NCBI RefSeq assembly: GCF_039710355.1
Contig: NZ_JBDKWZ010000013.1
Location: 62,001-126,000, forward strand
From: Rapidithrix thailandica
Lineage (GTDB): Bacteria; Bacteroidota; Bacteroidia; Cytophagales; Flammeovirgaceae
Direction: 5' to 3'
Length of the DNA stretch: 64,000 nt
The notes beneath the pieces are model-generated. The model had not been told where the DNA came from and did not search any database. It saw nothing but the letters and a program-made list of their open reading frames with translations. Shown here in pieces: positions 9,016-18,522 of the stretch. Position 1 is the stretch's first letter. Each line of letters starts with the position of its first letter. The position numbers and the translations under genes were made by a program.

Positions 9016-9732
9016 TCACTTGATGGATGGATTCGCCTTCCAATATTCTCTTGCGAAGTGTTGCACATCTTTACCAAGCAAGTCCCAAAACCATATCCGG
9101 ACATCTTGTAAAAAAACCTTCCGGACGCCTCCTTGTTCAAACCTGCGGGCAGAAGTAACCATAGGCGGAAAAGCAATGACAAGTTTACCTACCTTTTGGA
9201 GGTTATGGCATAGGTAGGCTGTTTCCATCAGTACCTTTGCCGGAAAGCCTCCCACACGATCAAAAGCTTCCTTCCTTGCAAATACCCCTTGATCCCCGTA
9301 GAAGCGTTTTCGCCAACGGTAGCGAAGCCGGTTAACCAATTGGATAAAACGGTATATGCCAGAAGTTCGATTAAAGGAAAATTCAAAAGCGCCTCCCACA
9401 GTCTCTGGCTGTGAAAGCGCTTTTTTAATTATTAGGTCATAAGCAATTGGGGGAAGACTATCCGCATCCAAAAAAAGCAGAAACTTGCCTCTTGCCAATC
9501 GGGCTCCATGATTTAAGGAAGCGTATTTTTTGCCTTTAAATTCGGGAACCGATATCCAACGTACTTCGGGAAATGATTGAGCAATCGTATAAGTAGCATC
9601 TTTCGAGCCTGCATCGACCACAATGATTTCGGGAGGGGGCTTATCCCGGTACTGTTGCAGTACTTTTGCCAAAGTCAGCCCCAAATAGTTTTCTTCATTC
9701 AGAGTAGGGATAATGATGCTTAACAGGCACAT
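9016..9732 (-). CDS. Family 2 glycosyltransferase
   Basis: The 238-residue protein is a GT-A fold glycosyltransferase of family 2, close in layout to the TIGR04283-type enzymes. The N-terminal SIIIPTLNEENYLGLTL strand-loop binds the nucleotide sugar, VVDAGSKDAT (about 38-47) follows, and FLDADSLPP (about 92-100) carries the DxD metal motif. A C-terminal hydrophobic anchor is absent, so it is probably cytoplasmic or peripheral. It follows the hydroxyacid dehydrogenase gene by 61 bases on the same strand and may share its transcript. Substrate and product are not predictable. Confidence 0.85.
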   Translation of the reverse strand: MCLLSIIIPTLNEENYLGLTLAKVLQQYRDKPPPEIIVVDAGSKDATYTIAQSFPEVRWISVPEFKGKKYASLNHGARLARGKFLLFLDADSLPPIAYDLIIKKALSQPETVGGAFEFSFNRTSGIYRFIQLVNRLRYRWRKRFYGDQGVFARKEAFDRVGGFPAKVLMETAYLCHNLQKVGKLVIAFPPMVTSARRFEQGGVRKVFLQDVRIWFWDLLGKDVQHFAREYWKANPSIK

Positions 9733-9793
9733 GGCTGTATTTTACAAATTGAAGTGGTTTACACGTATAGTTTTTCATTAAGGTAATATGAAT

Positions 9794-10741
9794 TTATTCT
9801 TCTTTTCCTGCAAAATGCTGTTGGATATTTTGTACGGTCAAGTCTACTAACTCCGTTCTCGACTCTATGCTGCCCCAAGCCATATGAGGAGTCAATACGA
9901 GTTTTTCCTTGTTTTTAATGTTCAGATAAGGATGTGAAGGCTCCAAAGGTTCTTTTTCAAATACATCGATGGCAGCCGCAGCTATCAAGTGGTCGTCAAG
10001 GGCCTTGGCCAAGGCCGCTTCATGGATAATTCCTCCCCGGCTGGTATTGATTAAAATAGAAGAGGGTTTCATTTTTTGGATTTGAGTATAGTTGAGCAAA
10101 TTATGGGTTTTTTCATTGAGCGGGCAATGCACTGAGATAATATCCGATTCGTCTAAAAAGGTTTCCAGGTCTACTTGCCGGTAGGGTTGTTGTGTGTTTT
10201 TGCCGGAGGTAGAATGATAGATTACCTCACATCCAAAAGCCTGAGCAATTTGTGCTACCTGACTGCCAATATTGCCCAAGCCTAAAATTCCGAATGTTTT
10301 ACCCTGTAGTTGCCAAAATGCTTTTCCCAAGTGGGTGAAAATATGCTGTTGAGAGTACTTTCCGGAGGTGACATACTCGTGATAATACCCGGTTTGGTTG
10401 AGCAAATATAATAACAATGCAAAGGTGTGTTGGGCAACGCTATGTGTGGAGTATCCCGCAACATTTTTGACGGAGATGCCTAATTGTTCTGCAGCTTCCA
10501 GGTCAACATTGTTCATCCCTGTAGCCATGATACAGATCAATTTCAATTGAGGGGCTTGGGGCAAGAGGGTTTTGTCCAATTTAACTTTATTGGTTAAAAC
10601 GATATCGGCATCTTTGATCCTTTCGGCGGTTTGATGGGGGAGAGTAACCGGGTAAGCGTCCAAATGCCCGAACTGTTGAAGTTTCGTTAAGTTAGGCACT
10701 TCTCCCAAAGTGGAGGCATCTAATAAAACAAGTTTTTTCAT
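9794..10741 (-). CDS. D-2-hydroxyacid dehydrogenase
   Basis: The 315-residue protein has the two-domain D-isomer 2-hydroxyacid dehydrogenase fold. The NAD-binding motif is GLGNIGSQVAQIAQAFG (about 153-169). The substrate-binding Arg lies in NTSRGGIIHEAAL (about 232-244), the acid Glu in the FEKEP segment (about 261-265), and the catalytic His in LTPHMAWGS (about 283-291). All key residues are present, so it should interconvert a 2-oxoacid and a D-2-hydroxyacid with NAD(H); glycerate/glyoxylate is a common substrate for this subgroup but that is inference. It starts at ATG 10741 and is followed at 61 bases by a glycosyltransferase gene. Confidence 0.9.
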   Translation of the reverse strand: MKKLVLLDASTLGEVPNLTKLQQFGHLDAYPVTLPHQTAERIKDADIVLTNKVKLDKTLLPQAPQLKLICIMATGMNNVDLEAAEQLGISVKNVAGYSTHSVAQHTFALLLYLLNQTGYYHEYVTSGKYSQQHIFTHLGKAFWQLQGKTFGILGLGNIGSQVAQIAQAFGCEVIYHSTSGKNTQQPYRQVDLETFLDESDIISVHCPLNEKTHNLLNYTQIQKMKPSSILINTSRGGIIHEAALAKALDDHLIAAAAIDVFEKEPLEPSHPYLNIKNKEKLVLTPHMAWGSIESRTELVDLTVQNIQQHFAGKEE

Positions 10742-11262
10742 AGAGTTATGCTGATTTTGTTGGAGTTTGCATCAGAACCTTTCCATCCGGAAGATCCTAC
10801 AAGCTCAAAAAATAAATATCTGGCTCAGAAGATAAAAAGGCCCTCCTGATTTCGAAGAAATAAGTACTATTTTTTTTGTGAAATTGAGAAATATGGAAAC
10901 AAAAAGCTGAAAAAGAGAGTTTTGACCTTATTAAATAAAAGTCTAATGAGTGCACATGATTACAATTCTTTGGAAATAAAGCTGTTTGAATTGCACTTTT
11001 TTGTCAATAATTTTTTTTATTTTTAATAAAGGGCAATAGATACATTTTTACTTTCATTCTTCTGAACCTACTACTACATCACTAATACAAGCATTGTACA
11101 TCAGCCGTTCTTTAACATTATCAGCTAATAACTGATTACCTAGTGTTTGCGGTAAGAATTCAGGGCTTCTGCAAAGTGAAGTTGAAACTTTACAGGGGCT
11201 TATTGTGTAAAATTTAGTGTAAGCTAAGGCTATTTGAACCATTACCCAGTTGTTTACTAATC
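10742..11262. other. 521-base intergenic region before prkA
   Basis: This AT-rich divergent region separates the dehydrogenase and prkA. A minus-strand frame at 11054-11242 has no supporting features. I see no tRNA, known RNA or clear promoter consensus; the promoters of both flanking genes must lie here. Confidence 0.5.
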
Positions 11263-13200
11263 ATGAAAATTATGAGTGTTTTAGATAAAATTAAAACCAA
11301 TTACAACAGTTCGATGACCGAAATGTCGGTTTCAGAATACTTGGAATTGTGCAAAAGCGATCCCAAGGTATATGCCAAACCAGCTGAAAGAATTTTGGAT
11401 GCGATAGGAGAGCCGGAGGTAGTTGATACAAGGGAAGACCCTCAATTGAGTAGAATATTTTCCAATAAAAAAATAAAAGTGTACCCGGCTTTTAAGGAGT
11501 TTTATGGCATGGAAAGTACGATTGAACAGATCGTCTCTTATTTCCGTCATTCCGCCCAAGGCCTGGAAGAAAAAAAGCAGATCCTGTATTTGATGGGACC
11601 GGTAGGAGGAGGTAAAAGCTCTCTTGCTGAGAAGGTTAAATACTTGATGCAGGCCAACCCGATTTATGTATTGAAGGCCAATGACCAAGAGAGCCCGGTA
11701 TACGAAAGCCCCTTGGGTTTGTTTGCCGATTATGCCCAAGAAATTGAGGAAGAGTATGGCATCCCATCCCGCTATATTCCCAAGTGTATGAGTCCTTGGG
11801 CGACCAAACGCCTCCGGGAGTTCAACGGGGATGTGAATATGTTTAAAGTAGTGAAACTTTATCCTTCCATCCAAGAACAAATAGCGGTGGCGAAAACAGA
11901 GCCGGGAGATGAAAATAATCAGGATATTTCTACTTTGGTAGGAAAAGTGGATATCCGCAAGTTGGCGGATTTTCAACAAAGCGACCCGGATGCTTACTCT
12001 TACACGGGAGGGTTATGTTTGGCCAATCAGGGGGTGATGGAGTTTGTGGAGATGTTTAAAGCGCCGATCAAGGTGTTGAACCCCTTGCTAACCGCTACCC
12101 AGGAAAACAACTTTAAAGGTACAGAACCGATCGGAGCTATTCCTTTTGAAGGGATCATCCTGGCGCACTCCAATGAGTCAGAGTGGGCAAAATTTGTCAA
12201 TGATAAGAAAAACGAAGCCTTCTTAGACCGGATTTATAAAGTGCAGGTGCCTTACTGCTTGAGGATTGATCAAGAAGTCAATATTTATAAAAAACTTATC
12301 CGGGAGAGCTCTTTGCGTGATTCGGTATGTGCTCCGAAAACCTTGGAAATCCTGGCTTCTTTTGCAGTGATGACCCGGGTAAAAGAACCGGAAAATTCGA
12401 ATATATTTTCCAAAGTGCGGGTGTACAATGGCGAGACGTTGAAAGAAACCGACCCCAATGCCAAGTCCATTCAAGAGTATCGCGATGAAGCGGGAATCAA
12501 TGAAGGAATGTCAGGCATTTCTACCCGTTTTGCTTTTAAGGTTTTATCCAAAGTATTTAATTATGACCCGGACGAGATTGCTGCGAACCCTGTTCATTTG
12601 TTGTATGTATTGGAACAAGAGGTAATTAAATTAATGATGGATGGAGAAAGTGAAGAGAAATACCTGAACTTTATCAAATCCATTTTGGCCAGCAAATATG
12701 CAGACTTTATCGCGGATGAAATTCAAAAGGCTTATATCGAATCGTACAGCACTTACGGGCAGAATATCTTTGAGAAATATGTGATCTATGCCGACCACTG
12801 GTTACAGCAAAATGACTATCGCGATCCGGATACGGGAGAAGTGTTAGATAGGGCCGTTTTAAATGAGGAATTGGAAAAAATAGAGAAGCCTGCCGGTATT
12901 GCCAACCCGAAAGACTTCCGGGCAGAAGTAACCAATTTTACCTTGCGTTTTAAAGCGAATCACGAAGGACAAAATCCACGCTGGGACTCGTATGAGAAAA
13001 TCAAAAATGTGATTGAAAAGAAAATTTTTGCCAATACCGAAGACCTGCTTCCGGTGATTTCCTTTACTGTAAAATCAAGCAAAGAAGACGAGAAAAAACA
13101 CAAAGACTTTATCAAGCGCATGCAAGAAAGAGGTTATACCTATAAGCAAATTCGTATTTTGGTGGATTGGTTTATGCGGGTGCGCAAGACTATGGCATAA
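11263..13200 (+). CDS. prkA: PrkA-family serine protein kinase / AAA+ protein
   Basis: The 645-residue protein is full-length PrkA (YeaG in E. coli). The N-terminal AAA+ domain carries the Walker A motif GPVGGGKSS (about 112-120), and the C-terminal half (from about 390) is the PrkA domain once likened to eukaryotic kinases. In enteric bacteria the protein is a cytoplasmic regulator of stress and nitrogen starvation, and related proteins have Lon-like or kinase activity reported; the target here is unknown. The start is ATG 11263, with a second ATG three codons on. It is the first gene of a three-gene set with yeaH/yhbH (100-base gap) and spoVR (36-base gap), the typical arrangement of this module. 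Confidence 0.95.
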   Translation: MKIMSVLDKIKTNYNSSMTEMSVSEYLELCKSDPKVYAKPAERILDAIGEPEVVDTREDPQLSRIFSNKKIKVYPAFKEFYGMESTIEQIVSYFRHSAQGLEEKKQILYLMGPVGGGKSSLAEKVKYLMQANPIYVLKANDQESPVYESPLGLFADYAQEIEEEYGIPSRYIPKCMSPWATKRLREFNGDVNMFKVVKLYPSIQEQIAVAKTEPGDENNQDISTLVGKVDIRKLADFQQSDPDAYSYTGGLCLANQGVMEFVEMFKAPIKVLNPLLTATQENNFKGTEPIGAIPFEGIILAHSNESEWAKFVNDKKNEAFLDRIYKVQVPYCLRIDQEVNIYKKLIRESSLRDSVCAPKTLEILASFAVMTRVKEPENSNIFSKVRVYNGETLKETDPNAKSIQEYRDEAGINEGMSGISTRFAFKVLSKVFNYDPDEIAANPVHLLYVLEQEVIKLMMDGESEEKYLNFIKSILASKYADFIADEIQKAYIESYSTYGQNIFEKYVIYADHWLQQNDYRDPDTGEVLDRAVLNEELEKIEKPAGIANPKDFRAEVTNFTLRFKANHEGQNPRWDSYEKIKNVIEKKIFANTEDLLPVISFTVKSSKEDEKKHKDFIKRMQERGYTYKQIRILVDWFMRVRKTMA

Positions 13201-13300
13201 GCCGGAGATAACACACTTTACAACGAACAAATTCATCTAAGCCGGTTTCCTATACTTCTAACCAAATAAACTTGATTCACTTTAAGTAAAAATTGCAAAT

Positions 13301-14569
13301 ATGAGCACCATCATAGATAGAAGGAAAAACCCCAAAGGAAAGTCCATTAATAACCGGCAGAAATTTTTGAAGCGGGTAGAAGGGCAAATCAAAAAAGCGA
13401 TTCCCGATATTCTGAGTAAAGAGAGTATCAAGGATAGCAGTCAAGGGGGAAAAGTGCGTGTCCCTATCCGGGGTATCAAAGAGCCTTCTTTTGCCCACGA
13501 CCCGAAAACAGGCAATAAAGAGTACATCCGGCCCGGCAATGACCGCTTTGTAGAAGGAGACCGCATCCCCAAGCCACAAGGAGGAGAAGGAGCAGGGGGC
13601 GGAAAGGGCTCTAACTCTCCGGGAACTACTGAAGATAGCTTTGTGGTGGTGCTTTCCAGAGAAGAGTTTTTAAAGTATTTCTTTGAAGACCTGGAATTAC
13701 CTAACCTGATTAAAAAATACCTGGAAAATACCGAAGAATTTAAAACCAAAAGAGCGGGCTTTGTAAAATACGGAGTGCCCTCCCGCTTAAATATTAAATC
13801 CAGTTATCAGCAATCTTTGGCCCGGCATATTTCTTTAAAAGGAGCTTTTGAAAATAAACTGAAAGAACTAGAGGCCAAGTTGGCCCGGGCACGTTCGGAA
13901 AAGAAAAAAGCAGAAGTTGAAGAAGAAATCGTACAGATGCTCGAACGGATTCGTACCATTCCTTTTTTCGAAGAAATTGACATGCGGTACAACAACTTTG
14001 AAAAAGTACCCATGCCCATTACCTCTGCGGTTATGTTTTGTATTATGGATGTATCCGCCTCTATGGGGTACAGAGAAAAAGATATCGCCAAACGCTTCTT
14101 CACACTACTGTATATCTTTTTGACCAAACAGTATAAAAGTGTGGAATTGGTGTTTATCCGGCATCATACCGAATCAAAAGAAGTGGATGAACATGAGTTT
14201 TTTAACTCCAGGGAGAGTGGAGGAACCATAGTGGCCCCCTCCTTAAAAATGATGCAGAGCATCATTCAAGAGCGCTACCATACCGGGCAGTGGAATATCT
14301 ATTGTTGCCAAGCCAGTGACGGGGATGTATGGTCCGATGAAGATGCCTACGAATGTGCCAAAATTGTTAAAACAGATTTGATGCCTGTGATTCAATACAT
14401 GGCTTATATTGAAATTAACAGCCATGGAAGCGGAGGTTCATTATGGCAGGCTTATAAGCGAATCAGTGATGAACATATTTTCTCCATTCGTAATATATAC
14501 GATGTCAACCAAATTTGGCCGGTATTTAAGGGCTTGTTTAAAAAGAGAAAAGTATTAGAAACTTCCTAA
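13301..14569 (+). CDS. YeaH/YhbH family DUF444 protein
   Basis: The 422-residue protein belongs to DUF444 (YeaH/YhbH). It opens with a basic, low-complexity N-terminus including a Gly-rich stretch near residues 95-108, followed by a central helical region and a von Willebrand-A-like domain beginning at FCIMDVSASMGYREKD (about 246-261), where DxSxS forms a probable metal-ion-dependent adhesion site. DUF444 proteins are always found with PrkA and SpoVR and are thought to act with PrkA. It begins at ATG 13301 and lies between these two genes in one operon. Confidence 0.93.
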   Translation: MSTIIDRRKNPKGKSINNRQKFLKRVEGQIKKAIPDILSKESIKDSSQGGKVRVPIRGIKEPSFAHDPKTGNKEYIRPGNDRFVEGDRIPKPQGGEGAGGGKGSNSPGTTEDSFVVVLSREEFLKYFFEDLELPNLIKKYLENTEEFKTKRAGFVKYGVPSRLNIKSSYQQSLARHISLKGAFENKLKELEAKLARARSEKKKAEVEEEIVQMLERIRTIPFFEEIDMRYNNFEKVPMPITSAVMFCIMDVSASMGYREKDIAKRFFTLLYIFLTKQYKSVELVFIRHHTESKEVDEHEFFNSRESGGTIVAPSLKMMQSIIQERYHTGQWNIYCCQASDGDVWSDEDAYECAKIVKTDLMPVIQYMAYIEINSHGSGGSLWQAYKRISDEHIFSIRNIYDVNQIWPVFKGLFKKRKVLETS

Positions 14570-14605
14570 CAAGTTGAACTTTGGTCCAAACTTTAAACAC
14601 CAACT

Positions 14606-16123
14606 ATGGCAGATAAAGAAACATACAGAAAGTTGTTTTGTAATTCCAATTGGGGGTTTGAAACGATAAAAGCTGCCGATGAAGTAACTTCAAGAATCGG
14701 AAAAGAAGTTTTTAAACTGGATACTTATCCTAACCAGATCGAAGTGGTGACTTCCGAGCAGATGCTGGATGCCTATTCATTAATTGGTTTGCCTACCAGT
14801 TACCCTCATTGGAAATTTGGAAAAGACTTTGTCGTCAACCAAAACAATTATACCAAAGGACGTACGGCACTTTCCTATGAGATGGTGATTAACTCCAATC
14901 CATGTATTAGTTATAACATGGAGAATAACACCACTTGTATGATGACCCTGGTAATTGCCCACGCTGCTCAGGGGCATAATGCTTTCTTTAAAAACAACTA
15001 CATGTTTAAAGATTGGACTTCGGCCGATTCTATCATTGACTATATGGTTTTTGCCCGAGACTATGTCTTAAAATGTGAGGAGGAGTTTGGTTCCAGGGAA
15101 GTGGAGTTTGTACTGGACGCCTGTCATGCTTTGATGAACCATGGGGTGGATAAATATAAAAAGCCTTCAAAACTTTCGCCCAAAGAAGAACAGGAGCGTT
15201 TGCGAAAATTGGTCAACGCCAAACGGGAAAATTATAATGAACTTTGGGATACTTTGCCCGAAATAGAAAAGAAATTTCACAACGAGCGTTTCAAAAAGCG
15301 AGAAAAATTTCCCCAGGAGCCAGAAGAAAATATCTTGTACTTTATAGAAAAAAATGCCCCTAAACTGGCGGTGTGGAAGCGGGAAATCGTGCGTATCGTC
15401 CGGAAAGTAGCCCAGTATTTTTATCCGCAAGCACAAACCAAAGTGATGAATGAAGGATTTGCTACATTTATGCATTATCATATCATTCACCAGATGTTCG
15501 AAGAAGGATATGTGGACGATGGGTTTATGTTAGAGTTTTTGCATAGTCATAGTTCCGTATTGTACCAGCCGGATTATAAAAGCCGTTTTTTTTCCGGCTT
15601 GAATCCTTACACCTTGGGGTTCAATATCTTTATGGATATTAAACGGATTTGTATGAATCCTACCCCGGAAGACAAACAATGGTTTCCGAATTTAGCGGGT
15701 AAAGATTGGCTGGAACAAGTGCATTATGCCATGGAAAACTTCCGTGACGATAGTTTTATTTTGCAATACCTTTCCCCTAAAGTGATTCGAGATATGAAAT
15801 TATTTGTGATTTCGGATCGCGAAGATGAAAGCGAATATGAAGTATCGGCTATTCATAACGAAACCGGTTATCGCAAAGTCAGAGAAACGTTAAGCAATTC
15901 CTATAGCCGGACAAACTATGTTCCGGATATTCAAGTAGAGAAAGTGGAGCTCTATGGTAGCCGTAAGTTGCATTTGGTACATAATATGGTAAATAGCCGA
16001 AAACTTGATCCGGATGAAGCGGAAAGCACTTTGGAACATATCCGTTATCTCTGGGAATTTCCTGTACAATTGCGTTCAAGAAACAAGGTCGGCATCAATG
16101 AAGATGCATTTAAAGTTGATTAG
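14606..16123 (+). CDS. SpoVR family protein
   Basis: The 505-residue protein is a full-length SpoVR family member. Recognisable segments include the early WGFETIKAADEVTSRIG, the YNELWDTLP segment (about 209-217), the ENILYFIEKNAPKL block (about 242-255), the NEGFATFMHYHIIHQMFEEG block (about 281-300) containing the conserved His cluster, and the NPYTLGFNIFMDIKRI segment (about 336-351). The family name comes from Bacillus spore cortex formation, but in non-spore-formers such as this one it is a stress-linked partner of PrkA and YeaH. It is last in the operon and is followed by a strong terminator. The molecular activity is unknown. Confidence 0.95.
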   Translation: MADKETYRKLFCNSNWGFETIKAADEVTSRIGKEVFKLDTYPNQIEVVTSEQMLDAYSLIGLPTSYPHWKFGKDFVVNQNNYTKGRTALSYEMVINSNPCISYNMENNTTCMMTLVIAHAAQGHNAFFKNNYMFKDWTSADSIIDYMVFARDYVLKCEEEFGSREVEFVLDACHALMNHGVDKYKKPSKLSPKEEQERLRKLVNAKRENYNELWDTLPEIEKKFHNERFKKREKFPQEPEENILYFIEKNAPKLAVWKREIVRIVRKVAQYFYPQAQTKVMNEGFATFMHYHIIHQMFEEGYVDDGFMLEFLHSHSSVLYQPDYKSRFFSGLNPYTLGFNIFMDIKRICMNPTPEDKQWFPNLAGKDWLEQVHYAMENFRDDSFILQYLSPKVIRDMKLFVISDREDESEYEVSAIHNETGYRKVRETLSNSYSRTNYVPDIQVEKVELYGSRKLHLVHNMVNSRKLDPDEAESTLEHIRYLWEFPVQLRSRNKVGINEDAFKVD

Positions 16124-16435
16124 TAGAATAGATCTTCATTTAAAAAAATTAAAGGGGTAGCTTTCTATGAAAGCTACCCCTCTTTGTAACAATATAAAAG
16201 CCGTTTGAACTTTTATTTTTGTGCCGTTAAATTTTTTTGAGAGAGTCCCTACTAACTGATTTCTCCTAAACATCCCGATAATTCTCCCTGTGATACCAGT
16301 AATTCTTCCTTGTATGTGTTTAATTTTGTAGTCATATAAATTGTTGATTTTTTGTTAAAATCTTCAGTTAATTTTACTATCATCGCCTTGAGTAGTTAAT
16401 TGGTGTCATAATTTGTAAAATCGCTAGGTGTTTTT
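16124..16435. other. Intergenic region between spoVR and sigma factor gene
   Basis: The region holds the spoVR terminator and then about 250 AT-rich bases before the ECF sigma gene. I see no exact TAnnTTTG promoter box and no RNA gene. Confidence 0.5.
16153..16186 (+). terminator. Terminator of the prkA-yeaH-spoVR operon
   Basis: AGGGGTAGCTTTC (16153-16165) and GAAAGCTACCCCT (16169-16181) form a perfect 13-bp stem with a 3-base loop, followed by CTTTG. Confidence 0.85.
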
Positions 16436-17065
16436 TTGAAACAAGAAGGTCTGAATATAGAATCCTTACTTCATCGTATTGGGCAAAATAATGACGAAGC
16501 TGCTTTCAAAGAGCTTTTTCATCACTTTTATGCGCGCCTGATTCAATATGCCATCACCTTGCTCCAACATACACCGGAAGCAGAAGAAGTGGTTCTGGAC
16601 GTTTTTACTAAAGTCTGGAATAAACGGGGGCAACTTAATACAGTCGAAAACTTTGAAAAATACCTTTATATTTCGGTGAAAAACCGGGCAATTGATCAAT
16701 TGCGTAAGCGCAAAAATCATTACCAAACAGACCTGCCTACCTTGGAGTTGAAAGAACTCATCACTCACCACAACCCTGAAAAAGCCTTACTGGAACAAGA
16801 ACTGTTGGATAAAATCAACAAAGCAATTTTAAACCTTCCCGAAAAATCCCGGATGGTTTACCGTATGGTCAAAGAAGAAGGCTTGAAGTACAAAGAAGTT
16901 GCCGAATTGCTGGAGTTGTCACCTAAAACGGTTGACAATCATATTACTACAGCCATGAAAAAAATCCGTTTGGAAGTGATTAATTATTTGGGGCAACAGC
17001 AAAACAGGCCCAATAAATGGGAAGATTTGAATGTATTATTACTCCTCCTTTCACTTTTTTTTTAA
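16436..17065 (+). CDS. ECF sigma factor (FecI-like)
   Basis: The 209-residue protein has sigma region 2 (about 27-64, with AEEVVLDVFTKVWNKR) and region 4 (about 133-182, with LKYKEVAELLELSPKTVDNH as the helix-turn-helix). It belongs to the Bacteroidota RpoE/FecI-like ECF group that pairs with FecR and SusC. The start is TTG 16436: an in-frame stop lies at 16409-16411 and no ATG precedes region 2, so TTG is the only sensible choice. The next gene is its likely anti-sigma factor FecR. It should direct transcription of the downstream susC/susD pair. The C-terminal end is hydrophobic (LLLLLSLFF), an oddity for a soluble sigma factor. Confidence 0.9.
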   Translation: MKQEGLNIESLLHRIGQNNDEAAFKELFHHFYARLIQYAITLLQHTPEAEEVVLDVFTKVWNKRGQLNTVENFEKYLYISVKNRAIDQLRKRKNHYQTDLPTLELKELITHHNPEKALLEQELLDKINKAILNLPEKSRMVYRMVKEEGLKYKEVAELLELSPKTVDNHITTAMKKIRLEVINYLGQQQNRPNKWEDLNVLLLLLSLFF

Positions 17066-17208
17066 AAAATAGTATACCGACTAGGGAATTGTTTTCTGCG
17101 CTTCGTCCTATTAGCATAGTCAGAAGAAAATCGGGTAAAGATGCCCAACCTATTAAACAGGTTAATAACTGATAGGGAAGAAATTTTTAGAGACGTTAAC
17201 GCTAACGA

Positions 17209-18243
17209 ATGGAGCATAATTACGATATAGATTCTATTATTGGTTTGTACTTGTCAGGTGAAGCGGATGATCAGACAGTAGCACAACTGAACCGTTGGCT
17301 TGACGAAACACCGGAAAATAAAATCTATTTTCAAAAAGTACAGGCCTATTGGCAAAATACTGAACTGAAAGTAGAGCCCCTCCATCCGGAACTGGCCTAT
17401 CAAAAGTTAAAGTTGCGGTTGTCCGGTGAAGAAAAGCCTGGTGGGCGTGTAGTGTCATTACCTTCGAATCTGCATAATAAAAATGAAAAGTGGTATCGCT
17501 ATGTAGGTGTTGCAGTGGTGCTATTGGTATGTTTGGGAAGTGCTTTGTATTTCTGGTCTCGTCCTCAAGAAGTACTTGTTGAGCAAGAAGAAATAATCCC
17601 TTTGTTAACCAAAGAGAACCCACTTGGCCGGAAATCCATGATTACCTTGCCCGATAGCTCGGTAGTTTGGCTTAATGCTTCCTCTAAACTAACCTTTCCC
17701 CAAAAATTTGTTAACAACGAACGTATTGTACAATTAGAAGGAGAAGCTTTTTTTGAAGTTGCCAAGGATTCATTGCGCCCATTTATTGTAAAGGCAGGAG
17801 GAGTGCAATCAAGGGTATTGGGTACTTCGTTTAATGTACGGGCTTATCCGGGCGAGCACGAAGTAAGTGTGGCTGTATGTACTGGCAAGGTGGAAGTCTC
17901 ACCTGCCGATATTGCCATGGAAGATTCGTTTGTACTGATGCCGGCAGAAATGGCTTCGTATCATAAAACCCGTCTGATTGCCCAAAAAAGTTCTTTTGAC
18001 CTGGAGATGATTACCGGTTGGAAAGATGGGATCATTCAGTTTCGGGAAGCTACATTCTATGAAGTCGTAGAGCAGTTAGAGCGCTGGTATGGGGTTGAGT
18101 TTGTGATTTACCGGAAAGCCCCTATCAAAAAAGGGTTTAACGGACGGTTTAAAAATCAGTCGCTGGAAGTAGTGTTGGAAGGGATAGGTTTTGCTTCCGA
18201 TTTTTCTTATCAAATAAAAGGAAATAAGGTAATTATCAGATAA
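17209..18243 (+). CDS. FecR-family anti-sigma factor
   Basis: The 344-residue protein has the FecR layout: a cytoplasmic N-terminal sigma-binding part (about 1-92), one membrane segment (about 97-117, VAVVLLVCLGSALYFW), a periplasmic FecR domain (about 140-235, with SMITLPDSSVVWLNASSKL and EGEAFFEVAKD) and a C-terminal DUF4974 domain (about 265-344, ending YQIKGNKVIIR). It should hold the neighbouring ECF sigma until a signal arrives from the STN domain of the SusC protein. It starts at ATG 17209, 143 bases after the sigma gene. Confidence 0.93.
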   Translation: MEHNYDIDSIIGLYLSGEADDQTVAQLNRWLDETPENKIYFQKVQAYWQNTELKVEPLHPELAYQKLKLRLSGEEKPGGRVVSLPSNLHNKNEKWYRYVGVAVVLLVCLGSALYFWSRPQEVLVEQEEIIPLLTKENPLGRKSMITLPDSSVVWLNASSKLTFPQKFVNNERIVQLEGEAFFEVAKDSLRPFIVKAGGVQSRVLGTSFNVRAYPGEHEVSVAVCTGKVEVSPADIAMEDSFVLMPAEMASYHKTRLIAQKSSFDLEMITGWKDGIIQFREATFYEVVEQLERWYGVEFVIYRKAPIKKGFNGRFKNQSLEVVLEGIGFASDFSYQIKGNKVIIR

Positions 18244-18391
18244 TCATTTGTTTATGAAATTATGATTTTTTGAATATACAACTGATACCAATTAACATAG
18301 AAGAGGAATATACTTATGAAAATGAAATTTGAACGTAGATTATATGAACTCAAGTTAATGTAGATTCTTTCAACGAGCAATGAAAAGAAAA

Positions 18392-18415
18392 AGACCGGTG
18401 CGGCAACACCGGTCT
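18392..18415 (+). other. Hairpin in the susC leader (locus 1)
   Basis: AGACCGGTG (18392-18400) and CACCGGTCT (18407-18415) form a perfect 9-bp stem with loop CGGCAA. It is followed by AAAAATTC, not T, so it is not a usual terminator. A second long-range helix CTTCTCAG / CTGAGAAG (18433-18440 with 18467-18474) follows. A hairpin of similar placement precedes the second susC gene at 62564. Confidence 0.55.
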
Positions 18416-18522
18416 AAAAATTCTGAACCTCTCTTCTCAGATGCGGGAATAAGGCAATCACTCAAACTGAGAAGTACAGGGCATTTTATTGTTTTATAAA
18501 ATTTAACAAAACACCTAAAAAT

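Noticed and set aside
11054..11242. Minus-strand frame before prkA
   Set aside because: Low-complexity, no recognisable motif and lies in the promoter region of prkA.
18425..18490. Thiamine-pyrophosphate riboswitch in the susC leader (CTGAGA present)
   Set aside because: Only the CTGAGA string fits; the other conserved elements of the THI box are missing and no thiamine gene follows.
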